DNA from: Bacteroidales bacterium UBA5507
Lineage (GTDB): Bacteria; Bacteroidota; Bacteroidia; Bacteroidales; Lentimicrobiaceae
Direction: 5' to 3'
Length of the DNA: 26,406 nucleotides
Assembly: GCA_002426195.1 (NCBI GenBank)
Contig: DIOT01000053.1
Coordinates: 1 to 26,406, forward strand
Part shown: piece after piece, positions 7,809 through 16,332 of the stretch
How the letters are laid out: each line of letters starts with the position of its first letter
Position numbering within the stretch: position 1 is the stretch's first letter
The notes under the pieces: generated by a model
What the model saw: the letters and a program-made list of their open reading frames with translations, nothing else
Told to the model about the DNA's origin: nothing
Database searches by the model: none
Translations under genes and position numbers: made by a program

Positions 7809-9401
7809 ATGTACAAATTGGTATACTTTTTAGCAATTATATTACTGGTTTTTAACATAGAAGCTTCAAATACTGATTCGGTTAATATAGCAGATTCGTT
7901 ATCCGATAAATTTTATCGTACAGGATTGGTATTTATTAAAAGTGAAAAATATAATGATGCAATAAATTGTTTTAACAAAGCCGAATTATATTCACCTAAT
8001 TCAAAGCTATTAGCCGATATATTAAACAACAGGGGATTATCTTATGATAACATTGGTGATCATAAGTATGCGATGAAAGATTATTTAAAAGCGTTATCAA
8101 TTTACGATAGAATAGGTGATACGTCCGGTAAAATAAAGGTTTATAACAGATTGGGCAACCTTTATCGCAAAAGCTTGAATAAAGAAAAATGTTTGGATTA
8201 TTATTTTAAGTCGCTAGAATTGTGCATTTCTCACAACAACGATTATGATAGAGCTATTGTTTTAAATAATATCGGTCTTGTTTATTTGGAAAGTGATCCG
8301 GATAAAGCATTGAATTTTTTTAAAGAATCATATTACTATTCAAAAAAAGTGAGAGACTCTTCAAAAATATCGGTTACAATACAAAGTATAGCACAAATCT
8401 ATTTGAATAAGCAATTATTCGAAGATGCAATGAGGTATTTTAAGGCTGCATTGGACATGGATCTTAAAAACAATTATAAACTTGGGATTGCCAGTAATTA
8501 CTGCAATATGGCTAACATTATGCTTAAGACCAATCAGATTGATTTAGCCAAAAAATACCTTGATAAGTCCTATTTAATTGCGACCGAAATTAATTCAACT
8601 GAATTGCTCAGAATCATATTTAACCTTAATGTTCTCTATTATGGTTTAAAGGGCCAGCCTGATACGATGTGGTATTATACTCAGAAAGCTGATAGTATAA
8701 GAGAGATGTTGTATAATTTGGAAGGAAAGTCATTGATTGCTGAAATGCAAACAAAATATGAGACAGAAAAGAAGGAGAATACAATAGATCTATTACAGGC
8801 AAATAATAGATTGCGTGAATCTCAGCTAAAAATTCGCAATTATACGCTCATTTTTCTTCTTTTAATTGTTGGTTTTATGGGAATTATATTGATGCTTAAT
8901 AGAAACTTGATCTTTACCAAAAAGAACCTTCTTAAGAAAAATCTCGAATTAGTTAATAATGAAGCTGACAGGAGTATTAATGATCAATTTATAGAGGATT
9001 ATAAAGAAGGTTGTGACTTAAAATATTCAACTTCTAATTTGGATGATACACATAAAGAATTTATTAAAACTGAAATAGCCAGGATATTTAATAATACTTT
9101 GTTATTTCTCGAAAACAGTTTCGATTTGACAGAGCTCTCTCAAATAATAGGTACGAATAAAAGTTATGTATCACAGGTTATTAATGAGACTTATAACAGA
9201 AATTTCAATTCTCTGTTAAATGACTATAGAATTAAGGAGGCCAGGAAAATTATATCAGATCCTGCAAATCATAAGTATACAATAGAGACAATTGCCGGTA
9301 AGGTAGGATATAATTCCAAAACATCTTTCAATAATGCCTTTAAGAAATATACCGGTCTTACTCCTTCTTTCTATATAAAGTCCATAAAAGCAGGCGTTTA
9401 G
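7809..9401 (+). CDS. Membrane-anchored TPR regulator with AraC-type HTH
   Basis: The 530-residue protein starts at an ATG 19 bases after the preceding regulator stop, so the two are probably co-transcribed. It has an N-terminal signal peptide (about 1-19) and TPRs at about residues 25-300 (for example NNRGLSYDNIGDHKYAMKDY). A transmembrane segment at about 345-363 is followed by basic residues (NRNLIFTKKNLLKKN), giving a periplasmic TPR part. An AraC-family DNA-binding domain ends it at about 428-530, with both HTH units visible (LTELSQIIGTNKSYVSQVIN and IETIAGKVGYNSKTSFNNAF). The gene pairs a regulator of a different DNA-binding class with the LuxR-type one just before it. The downstream Asp-box gene at 9603, behind its own candidate promoter and a palindrome, is the most likely target; this is inference. 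Confidence 0.92.
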   Translation: MYKLVYFLAIILLVFNIEASNTDSVNIADSLSDKFYRTGLVFIKSEKYNDAINCFNKAELYSPNSKLLADILNNRGLSYDNIGDHKYAMKDYLKALSIYDRIGDTSGKIKVYNRLGNLYRKSLNKEKCLDYYFKSLELCISHNNDYDRAIVLNNIGLVYLESDPDKALNFFKESYYYSKKVRDSSKISVTIQSIAQIYLNKQLFEDAMRYFKAALDMDLKNNYKLGIASNYCNMANIMLKTNQIDLAKKYLDKSYLIATEINSTELLRIIFNLNVLYYGLKGQPDTMWYYTQKADSIREMLYNLEGKSLIAEMQTKYETEKKENTIDLLQANNRLRESQLKIRNYTLIFLLLIVGFMGIILMLNRNLIFTKKNLLKKNLELVNNEADRSINDQFIEDYKEGCDLKYSTSNLDDTHKEFIKTEIARIFNNTLLFLENSFDLTELSQIIGTNKSYVSQVINETYNRNFNSLLNDYRIKEARKIISDPANHKYTIETIAGKVGYNSKTSFNNAFKKYTGLTPSFYIKSIKAGV

Positions 9402-9498
9402 ATTTGTATTCAAATTTAGCAGATTGATAAATTTGTACATGAGTTAAAGAGTATACAATCTTGGCATTGTACATAAAGATAAATCTGCACATCAATAT

Positions 9499-9540
9499 TT
9501 TGACATCATAAAAATAGGAAACTTACTTTGCCTTAACAAA
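9499..9540 (+). promoter_or_regulatory. Candidate promoter with GCCTTAACAAA element before second Asp-box gene
   Basis: TTTG at 9499-9502, a 20-base spacer and TTACTTTG at 9523-9530 resemble the Bacteroidota -33/-7 arrangement, with one mismatch to TAnnTTTG. The 11-mer GCCTTAACAAA at 9530-9540 would fall at the predicted transcription start. The same 11-mer is found in reverse at 2862-2872. Confidence 0.35.
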
Positions 9541-9542
9541 TG

Positions 9543-9556
9543 TGCTCAGGTGAGCA
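9543..9556. promoter_or_regulatory. Palindrome, candidate operator
   Basis: A perfect inverted repeat TGCTCA-GG-TGAGCA lies just downstream of the candidate promoter and 46 bases before the ATG at 9603. The position fits an operator for one of the neighbouring regulators. Its arms are short, and no second copy was found by eye. Confidence 0.3.
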
Positions 9557-9602
9557 AATTGTGTTTTAATTAACCTTAATATTCATTACAAACTTTACTC
9601 TT

Positions 9603-11981
9603 ATGGCAAAAAAATTTACTGTTTCTTTCCTGGTCGTATTTATTTTGACATTGCAAATTTTCGGACAAAATCAATTAATACCTGTAGAACAAATGATGAA
9701 AGCTACAGATATAAGGTATAATTTTTTAAGCACTAATCACAGTGCTGCAAATCAATCGCAAGTTTATTCAACCAATTATTCAGATATTAGCACCTGGTCT
9801 TCAAATGGCCCTTTTGGTGGCTTAGTTTTTTCATTTGATATTGATCATGAAAATAATATAATTTACGCAGGTACAAGAAATGGTGTCTGGAAAAGCAAAG
9901 ATAATGGTCAAACCTGGTCACTTTCACTGGCGCCTAATAATGTATGCTGGGGTTGGGCAATGATTAATTCGATTAAGGTCTTAAATGATCAACAAAAAAC
10001 AGTACTTGCACTATGTAGCGAGGGATTGTTTAAATCAGTGGATAATGGAGAAACATGGCTGTTAATAAATGAATCAGGCTTTGTCGGATGTATATCCACC
10101 GGGATTTATGCAGGTGGAAATATATTGTACATGGCAGTTCATGGCGGGGGTATTATGAAGAGTTCTGACAATGGAATAACATGGGATTCTATCACACCTC
10201 AGGGTGAGTACTCTCCATCCGGTCCAATTGAAGTTTATCCCGAAGATGGGCAAACAATAATAGCAGGCATGAACAGTAACGGCATTTATAAATCAGTTGA
10301 TGGAGGATTGAATTGGAATCAATTATCAAATGGTGTTCCTATTGATCTAAGCCCAGTCGTTATTAAATTAAATCCATTGAATCCTAATACAGTGTATGCT
10401 GGATTTCGTAAAATATTTCCTGATCAAACAGGGGTTCCGGGTTTATACAAATCGTATAATGGAGGTCAATCATGGCAGCAATTGAATATAGATTATAATT
10501 TTGATGACAATATTTATGAATTCGACATGATTGATGTTAATCCATCTGATACTAATTCCATAATAATAGCCTGTACTGACGTGCTGTACAAGAGTCTTGA
10601 CGGTGGGAATACGTTTTCTGCTAATTATTCTGATCAAATAGTTGGATGTATAACTGTTATGTTTAATGAACCAATTCCAGGTGAAATTTATCTGGGAAAA
10701 TATACAGAAATCTCAAAGAGCACTGATGGAGGAAATTCATTCCTTAGAAGTGACTATGGATTGCTAGGTACTTCACCATCCAAACCTGCTATTTCAGGGA
10801 ATGATCAATCTGTTATTTATACCAGTACTGATTTTGCATACAGAAGCAATAACAGTGGTGGGGAATGGAACAGAACTGACAATGGCCTTCCTGAATCTGG
10901 TAAACTCTATACACACCCTGGGAATAATGATATTGTTTATTGTGTTACGTACTCAGGAGTTTATAAAAGTGAGAATTCGGGGTTAATGTGGGATTTACAA
11001 TGTGAGAATGAATTTTATACATATTACATTAATCCGGAAAATCCAACAGAAAGATTCGCCGCTTCCAGTAATATTTTATACAAGTCGAATGACGGAGGAG
11101 ATACCTGGTCTGAGCTTTCATCTATAAGTGGTGGACCGATGGGTGATGGAACGATAGTTTCTTTAGCTTTTGATTCTCAAAGGCCTGAAAGAATATTTTG
11201 TGGAGTACAGGTTTTTTGGAGTGTTGATTTATTTGGAGCCACATACAAGAGCGATGATTATGGAATTACCTGGACACAGGTTAAAGATGTTACTGGAAAT
11301 GCCCTTGCTATTGATAGTAATAATCCTGACATTATCTATATGGGATCTTGCGAAAACGGCCTTTTTAAAAGTATAGACGGCGGAGATTCCTGGGAACAAT
11401 TAACAAATGGACTAGGTAATAATGAAACACTACCTTATATCACTGATATCATTATTGACAGCAAGGACCATGACCATCTTTACGTTTCTTTAAGTAATAA
11501 TTTTAATAGCCATGGCATAAATAACAATGGCATTTTTCAAAGCTTTGACGGAGGGCAATCATGGTCAGAATTACCTTCTGAAGGACTAATCTGGAAAGAT
11601 GTTACAAATATTTCAATGACACCAGATGGCTCGAAATTATTTGCTTCAGTAGAATGTGCAGGTGTGTTCACTTGTGACCTGAATGTAGGTATCAACAACA
11701 TTGAACCACCATCTGATGCATTTACAATTTCACCTAATCCAGCTTCTGATAATTTTGAAATTGCTTTTAATGCGTTAAATGAAAGTTTGATTGAAGTAGA
11801 CCTATATGATATAGCAGGCAGGTTTATTAGTCGCATCTATACAGGTACGGTGAATAGTGGGGAAGAACATATTTTTCTAAACAGATCACAAGTTAATTCA
11901 AAATTGAGCCCTGGAGTTTATATACTTAAACTGAATAGTAACCAACAGCAGGTAGGGTCGCAAAAATTAATAATTAAATAG
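9603..11981 (+). CDS. Secreted Asp-box (BNR/sortilin-like) protein with T9SS type A sorting domain, second paralogue
   Basis: The 792-residue protein has a signal peptide (about 1-22, ending IFGQ), then a stretch of about 35 residues before the repeat region opens with TWSSNGPFGG. About ten to thirteen Asp-box motifs occupy residues 60-690 (SKDNGQTW, SVDNGETW, SIDGGDSW, SFDGGQSW), some degenerate (SLDGGNTF, STDGGNSF). This predicts one or two beta-propellers. Unlike the paralogue at 2949-5939 it has no fibronectin III segments. The repeats run almost directly into a T9SS type A sorting domain at about 709-792 (ISPNPASDNF, VDLYDIAGRFISR, GVYILKL). The expected location is the cell surface or medium. 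No catalytic residues could be assigned. It lies 200 bases after the AraC-type regulator gene and is followed by a terminator, so it is probably its own transcription unit. Confidence 0.92.
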   Translation: MAKKFTVSFLVVFILTLQIFGQNQLIPVEQMMKATDIRYNFLSTNHSAANQSQVYSTNYSDISTWSSNGPFGGLVFSFDIDHENNIIYAGTRNGVWKSKDNGQTWSLSLAPNNVCWGWAMINSIKVLNDQQKTVLALCSEGLFKSVDNGETWLLINESGFVGCISTGIYAGGNILYMAVHGGGIMKSSDNGITWDSITPQGEYSPSGPIEVYPEDGQTIIAGMNSNGIYKSVDGGLNWNQLSNGVPIDLSPVVIKLNPLNPNTVYAGFRKIFPDQTGVPGLYKSYNGGQSWQQLNIDYNFDDNIYEFDMIDVNPSDTNSIIIACTDVLYKSLDGGNTFSANYSDQIVGCITVMFNEPIPGEIYLGKYTEISKSTDGGNSFLRSDYGLLGTSPSKPAISGNDQSVIYTSTDFAYRSNNSGGEWNRTDNGLPESGKLYTHPGNNDIVYCVTYSGVYKSENSGLMWDLQCENEFYTYYINPENPTERFAASSNILYKSNDGGDTWSELSSISGGPMGDGTIVSLAFDSQRPERIFCGVQVFWSVDLFGATYKSDDYGITWTQVKDVTGNALAIDSNNPDIIYMGSCENGLFKSIDGGDSWEQLTNGLGNNETLPYITDIIIDSKDHDHLYVSLSNNFNSHGINNNGIFQSFDGGQSWSELPSEGLIWKDVTNISMTPDGSKLFASVECAGVFTCDLNVGINNIEPPSDAFTISPNPASDNFEIAFNALNESLIEVDLYDIAGRFISRIYTGTVNSGEEHIFLNRSQVNSKLSPGVYILKLNSNQQQVGSQKLIIK

Positions 11982-12009
11982 TTACCTGGTTTTGTGTGTA
12001 TTTAGATTT

Positions 12010-12048
12010 CTGTCTCGTCGGCTTTTTATGACGAGGCAGATTTCTTTA
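12010..12048 (+). terminator. Rho-independent terminator
   Basis: The stem CTGTCTCGTC/GACGAGGCAG is 10 bp with one G-T pair. It has a ten-base loop and is followed by ATTTCTTT, starting 28 bases after the stop of the second Asp-box gene. Confidence 0.75.
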
Positions 12049-12095
12049 CTATTACTGAGTAATGGTGAATTGAAAGACTATACCATAAATATTGT

Positions 12096-12103
12096 TACCT
12101 TTG
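12096..12103 (+). promoter_or_regulatory. Candidate -7 promoter element
   Basis: TACCTTTG matches TAnnTTTG exactly, with a TTG 23 bases upstream at 12070-12072, which is slightly long for a -33 element. It lies between the terminator and the regulator starting at 12150. Confidence 0.45.
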
Positions 12104-12149
12104 AATAAAGTAACTCCTTTATCAAAGGAAATCTGTGTGTTTATATGGT

Positions 12150-13958
12150 ATGAACATAGATAAAAGTAACTTCAAGTTCCCGTCACTTTCATTTTTGATC
12201 CTGGTGATACTGTTGTTTGCTCTTTTCCACATTCATAAAAACAAAGAAAATTATGAAGAACAATCCAGGCTCACGCAATTAGAGATATTGGTTGATTCAA
12301 TTTGTAATAAAATTACAATCAAGAATACAGACGGAATTCTTAATCAGATTTCCGGAGCCATGGCCCTTTCTAATGAATTGAATGATAGCATTTCAATCTG
12401 CAAGTTAACAATAGCAAAAGCTGGAACCTTGTATAAGGACCAATCTTATGATAGTTCTTACTTTTATTCGTTGAGAGCCTCACAATTAGCAAATACAATT
12501 AACAATGATACATTGGAGGCGAAAGCGAATATTCTGATTGGACATTATTTTTTATATCTTGGAGACAATATAAAGGCTGCAGAATATTATTCTTTGGCTT
12601 GGGCACTTGTTTTGAATACTAATAAAAGTTCAGTAAAAGCATTGATCTGCAATTCTTTGGGAGTAGTGTACAATAAGTTGGGTGACTTTGAAACATCAAT
12701 CAAATACTATCTTAAAGCCTTGGAGCTATTAAATAATAAAACTAACTATATTGAAACCGGGCATGTTTATTGCAATCTTGCATTAGCGTATAACAAGATT
12801 GGAGACAGCCTTAGTGCATGGAGTTATTTCAATAAATCATCTTTTATTTTAAAACAAACTAATGATACTAATCTCCTGGTCCATTTACTAGTTAGTAAGA
12901 GTTTGTTATTGAGTACTGCAAATAATACTGATAGTGCAATGGCAGTACTCAAAGAAGCACTTAAATTGTCAAAGAAAGCAAACTCCAGTTCACTATCCTG
13001 TATGGCAATGGTTAATATTGGAAAGCTTTATTGCTTTGAATTCAAAGATTATGATAAGGCAAAATGTTTTATAACCGAATGCCGTAATGCTAATCATAAC
13101 CCATATAGTGTTGAGATTGAGATGGAATCTCTCTTATTATTATCAGATATTGAGGAACATATGGGAAAATATCTTGAAAGTAAGAATTATTACCGTAAGT
13201 ATGTGGCAATGAAAGATAGTATTGGGGGTGGGCTTTCTAAGAAAGGTGTTAAAGCAATTGAATTATACAGTGAGCTGCTTACACAAGAATTTGAAGCCAG
13301 AATTCTTGAGCAGAATATTCAGCTCAAGGAAAAAAAGAATGAGATTGCGATAATAACACTAACTGTTTTTATTTTGCTTTTATTGGCCGGCATTTATCTG
13401 ATTCACATCTCAAATAAGAATTTGAAAAAGTCAAATATTATTAAGGATCTGGAAAAGCAAAGGATTAATGAAGTGATGGAGAAAAAAATGAAGATCCGTG
13501 AAATTGAAAATCTTAAACTTGATTCTGAGTTGATGGTTAAGAAAAAGGAATTGATTGGTTATTCTGTTAAACTAATTTCAAAAAATGATCTTCTTAATAA
13601 AATATCTACACTTTCATTAAGTCACCATGAAAGTAAGTCTGTCAGCAACGACTATTATAATAGTCTTCAAAGAATAATTGAAGAGAATTCAAACATAGAG
13701 GAAGAATGGAATCAGTTTAAGGAACTGTTTGAAAAGATTCATCATGATTTCTTTTCGAACCTTCAATCGCAATGCCCAAATATTACAAAACATGAACTCC
13801 GCTTCTGTGCTTATCTCAAAATCGGATTAAGTACAAAGGAGATATCCCGTCTGTTAAACATTACTCCTGAAACTGTTAGAAAGTTTAAATGCAGGCTAAA
13901 GAAAAAACTCATAACAAATAAGGACGCTTCAATAGAAGCATTCCTAGATACAATATAA
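12150..13958 (+). CDS. Membrane-anchored TPR regulator with LuxR-type HTH, paralogue of the left-edge regulator
   Basis: The 602-residue protein starts at the ATG at 12150. A GTG at 12135 is an alternative and sits closer to an AAAGGAA ribosome-like site. The N-terminus carries a hydrophobic segment (about 10-26) without an obvious cleavage site, so it may stay as an anchor. TPRs fill about residues 60-350 (NSLGVVYNKLGDFETSIKYY is typical). A second transmembrane segment at about 399-419 is followed by lysines. A charged coiled coil leads to a LuxR-like HTH at about 543-590 (ITKHELRFCAYLK, STKEISRLLNITPETVR). The last 140 residues match the partial regulator at 1-423 without gaps. It lies 115 bases upstream of the secreted protein at 14074, whose paralogue follows the related regulator. 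The pair is thus a repeated module. Confidence 0.92.
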   Translation: MNIDKSNFKFPSLSFLILVILLFALFHIHKNKENYEEQSRLTQLEILVDSICNKITIKNTDGILNQISGAMALSNELNDSISICKLTIAKAGTLYKDQSYDSSYFYSLRASQLANTINNDTLEAKANILIGHYFLYLGDNIKAAEYYSLAWALVLNTNKSSVKALICNSLGVVYNKLGDFETSIKYYLKALELLNNKTNYIETGHVYCNLALAYNKIGDSLSAWSYFNKSSFILKQTNDTNLLVHLLVSKSLLLSTANNTDSAMAVLKEALKLSKKANSSSLSCMAMVNIGKLYCFEFKDYDKAKCFITECRNANHNPYSVEIEMESLLLLSDIEEHMGKYLESKNYYRKYVAMKDSIGGGLSKKGVKAIELYSELLTQEFEARILEQNIQLKEKKNEIAIITLTVFILLLLAGIYLIHISNKNLKKSNIIKDLEKQRINEVMEKKMKIREIENLKLDSELMVKKKELIGYSVKLISKNDLLNKISTLSLSHHESKSVSNDYYNSLQRIIEENSNIEEEWNQFKELFEKIHHDFFSNLQSQCPNITKHELRFCAYLKIGLSTKEISRLLNITPETVRKFKCRLKKKLITNKDASIEAFLDTI

Positions 13959-13999
13959 GAGTTTTGTAAGAGATGTCCACGCTTTCGGAACGCTTGTTA

Positions 14000-14045
14000 T
14001 TTGGTTATAGCATTATCAGCCCGGTAATTTTATAGCCTTAAACAA
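14000..14045 (+). promoter_or_regulatory. Candidate promoter with CCTTAAACAA element
   Basis: TTTG at 14000-14003, a 21-base spacer and TAATTTTA at 14025-14032 (one mismatch to TAnnTTTG) precede CCTTAAACAA at 14036-14045, the 10-mer also found before the gene at 604. It lies 28 bases before the ATG at 14074. Confidence 0.3.
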
Positions 14046-14073
14046 GATTGTTAATCTCCTAAATTTAATCATC

Positions 14074-16209
14074 ATGAAAAAACTACTTATTGTAGCACTA
14101 ATTTCTTTTTTACCGGGATGTCTCTTCTCGCAAACAAAGAATGAATTCACAAAAAATTCACCAAATTTTAGAATTATCGATAATTCAAAAGGTAATCGTT
14201 TAGCTTTTATCGGTTTTGATGAAATAGAAGAGCATAAAGCAGATGCATCTCCCGGTTTGAGACAAATTGAGAAATCTTCAGTTTATTGCAGCGCGAAGAC
14301 TGAACCTGTTACTATATTTCATTTGACAATTCAGTTTAGCCAGACAATGAATACAGAAGGTTCCTGGGTATTTATAACCAGCAATTCGCATCTGTTTAGT
14401 CGTGTTGATATGGATTTTTCTCCCGATGGTTTAATTGGTGAGATAGATGTCCCTGCTAACACATACGAAATATTAAGTATGTATGACATGTATAGTGATT
14501 CTTATGATGTTATTCCAAAATATGTTATTACTCATAGCTTCACTATTGAAAGCGATACAACTCTGGAGGTTAACTTTGAGTCAATGGCTAACCATACTGT
14601 CTTCCTTCCTATGACTGATGAAAATGGTGTGGAAATAAATAGGTTAGATGCTAATATGCTTCATAATGCACTTACTATTGATATTGAATTCCCGGCAGGG
14701 AATACAATATCAGCTTCAATTAATCAGATAAGTGTTCCAAATGGTTGTATTAAAGTCTCAGATGTAGAACCCGGGTACAAAATTATTCTGAATCAACTTA
14801 TGATATTGAATGGCTCTATGTACATTGCTGATATGGGCATGCTTGAAAACCTATATCTTGATACTACTCTTCAGAACAGTTATACAGATTACAAAAAAAT
14901 GAAAATTGTTTTTCATAATACTCCTCAAAACACAGGGACGAATCATCTGAATTTTGGATATGGCACAAACTATTATGATAACGGTCAGTATTACTTTGTA
15001 CAGGGTCATTCTTTTGGCAATGATGGAGCATATCCTGTTCAGGATAATGATACATTGCAGGTTTTTATGGACAACAAACAAATAGAAGTCATAAATAATG
15101 ATCTGTTGACATGTATTGCAACTGTATCTTATGTTGATGAAACGGACAAGTCAGTTCAAAGCAGTCCATTCTTCGTGAATAGCAATGATAGTATTGCTTT
15201 TGCAACATTTAATGTTACTGCCGTCAATCCTCAATTTGGGACGAATAGCATTGTAGACTTTGGGAACAACTTACCGTTCTATCGAATTTATTTTTACAAT
15301 GATCTAAACAATATAACTGCATTAAGTTTATCAGTTGGTGACAAATTAGAAGAAAGGAAAATTGATCATTATTTCAATGTTCTTGAGATATCAAATAATG
15401 ATGACTTATTATTATTTGATTACTTATCAAATTTTGAAGGATCTCTTAATATTGTGGAACCGGGCCAGTGTGCCTTTAACATAATTAATACTAATTATGT
15501 TGTTTACGGTCAAACCGGTGAATATCACATTGATAACACATTTGATACCAGTATTGATCCGGTTCCACCGGCTATTAGTTCATTCAAAATAGTAAATGGA
15601 GAAGGGATAAGTACAAACCAATTGAATAATGATGATACGGGTTTAGTTGTCTTTAGTGCTTATGATCTTCAGTCAAACTACATCTCAGCACCACTGTCTG
15701 CCAAAATGTGGTATAAAAAATATGAAGATGAAGAATGGACAGAAATATCGGTTATCGAATTTCCTGATCTTTTCGATTATATTAGCTTTGGTAGCGTTTA
15801 TAAAGGTGACCTTACTTCTGTAATTAACCAATTTGAAAATTCAGGTTTTCTTGATCTAAAGGTTGTTATAACAGATAACTCGGGTAATGAATCAGCTCAT
15901 ACATGGCATCCTGCGGCCTATATTGACAAGCAGGTGGGAACAAATAATTATGATATTTTGACAGAACCTGCATTAATTATTTATCCTAATCCTGTAAATG
16001 CAATAATCAACCTGAGTTATGAAGGTAAAACCCCATACAGGGTAAAAATTCTGGATTTGACAGGAAAGGAAATCTATAAGAGTCCTGAACTTTTTAGTAG
16101 TAGCCATAATCTTGACTGTAGTGCAATGAACCTCAAAAATGGTGTATATTTTATTCAGCTTATCAATGATAATGATTTTGAAACTAAAAAGTTTCTCTAT
16201 AAGCATTAA
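14074..16209 (+). CDS. Secreted protein of unrecognised family with T9SS type A sorting domain (copy 2)
   Basis: The 711-residue protein has an N-terminal signal (MKKLLIVALISFLPGCLFSQ). The LPGC at residues 13-16 could be read as an imperfect lipobox, although cleavage before the Q at about 20 fits the other cargos here better. The body is related along its length to the protein at 604-2772: IFHLTIQFSQTMN matches LVHLTINFNEPMN, NDSIAFATFNVT matches NDSIAVTKWNRT, and DLKVVITD and HPAAYID match near the end. Residues about 636-711 form the T9SS type A sorting domain (IYPNPVNA, VKILDLTGKEIYK, GVYFIQL). I do not recognise a family for the central 500 residues. It ends at a strong bidirectional terminator. 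Pairing with the upstream LuxR-type regulator suggests co-evolution or control, which is not shown directly. Confidence 0.9.
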   Translation: MKKLLIVALISFLPGCLFSQTKNEFTKNSPNFRIIDNSKGNRLAFIGFDEIEEHKADASPGLRQIEKSSVYCSAKTEPVTIFHLTIQFSQTMNTEGSWVFITSNSHLFSRVDMDFSPDGLIGEIDVPANTYEILSMYDMYSDSYDVIPKYVITHSFTIESDTTLEVNFESMANHTVFLPMTDENGVEINRLDANMLHNALTIDIEFPAGNTISASINQISVPNGCIKVSDVEPGYKIILNQLMILNGSMYIADMGMLENLYLDTTLQNSYTDYKKMKIVFHNTPQNTGTNHLNFGYGTNYYDNGQYYFVQGHSFGNDGAYPVQDNDTLQVFMDNKQIEVINNDLLTCIATVSYVDETDKSVQSSPFFVNSNDSIAFATFNVTAVNPQFGTNSIVDFGNNLPFYRIYFYNDLNNITALSLSVGDKLEERKIDHYFNVLEISNNDDLLLFDYLSNFEGSLNIVEPGQCAFNIINTNYVVYGQTGEYHIDNTFDTSIDPVPPAISSFKIVNGEGISTNQLNNDDTGLVVFSAYDLQSNYISAPLSAKMWYKKYEDEEWTEISVIEFPDLFDYISFGSVYKGDLTSVINQFENSGFLDLKVVITDNSGNESAHTWHPAAYIDKQVGTNNYDILTEPALIIYPNPVNAIINLSYEGKTPYRVKILDLTGKEIYKSPELFSSSHNLDCSAMNLKNGVYFIQLINDNDFETKKFLYKH

Positions 16210-16237
16210 CTAAACTACATTTAACTTTAAATCAAAT

Positions 16238-16278
16238 AAAAGCACAGGCTTTGACTAAAACTCAAAGCCTGTGCTTTT
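16238..16278. terminator. Bidirectional rho-independent terminator
   Basis: A perfect 17-bp inverted repeat (left arm 16238-16254, right arm 16262-16278, core GCACAGGCTTTGA) has a seven-base loop. T-tracts lie within the arm ends on both strands. It sits between the + gene ending at 16209 and the - gene ending at 16333 and can serve both. Confidence 0.88.
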
Positions 16279-16332
16279 GCTATTTGTGCAAGTCTTGTTG
16301 TATACAATACTTGTGTCTGGACGTATTTACTT

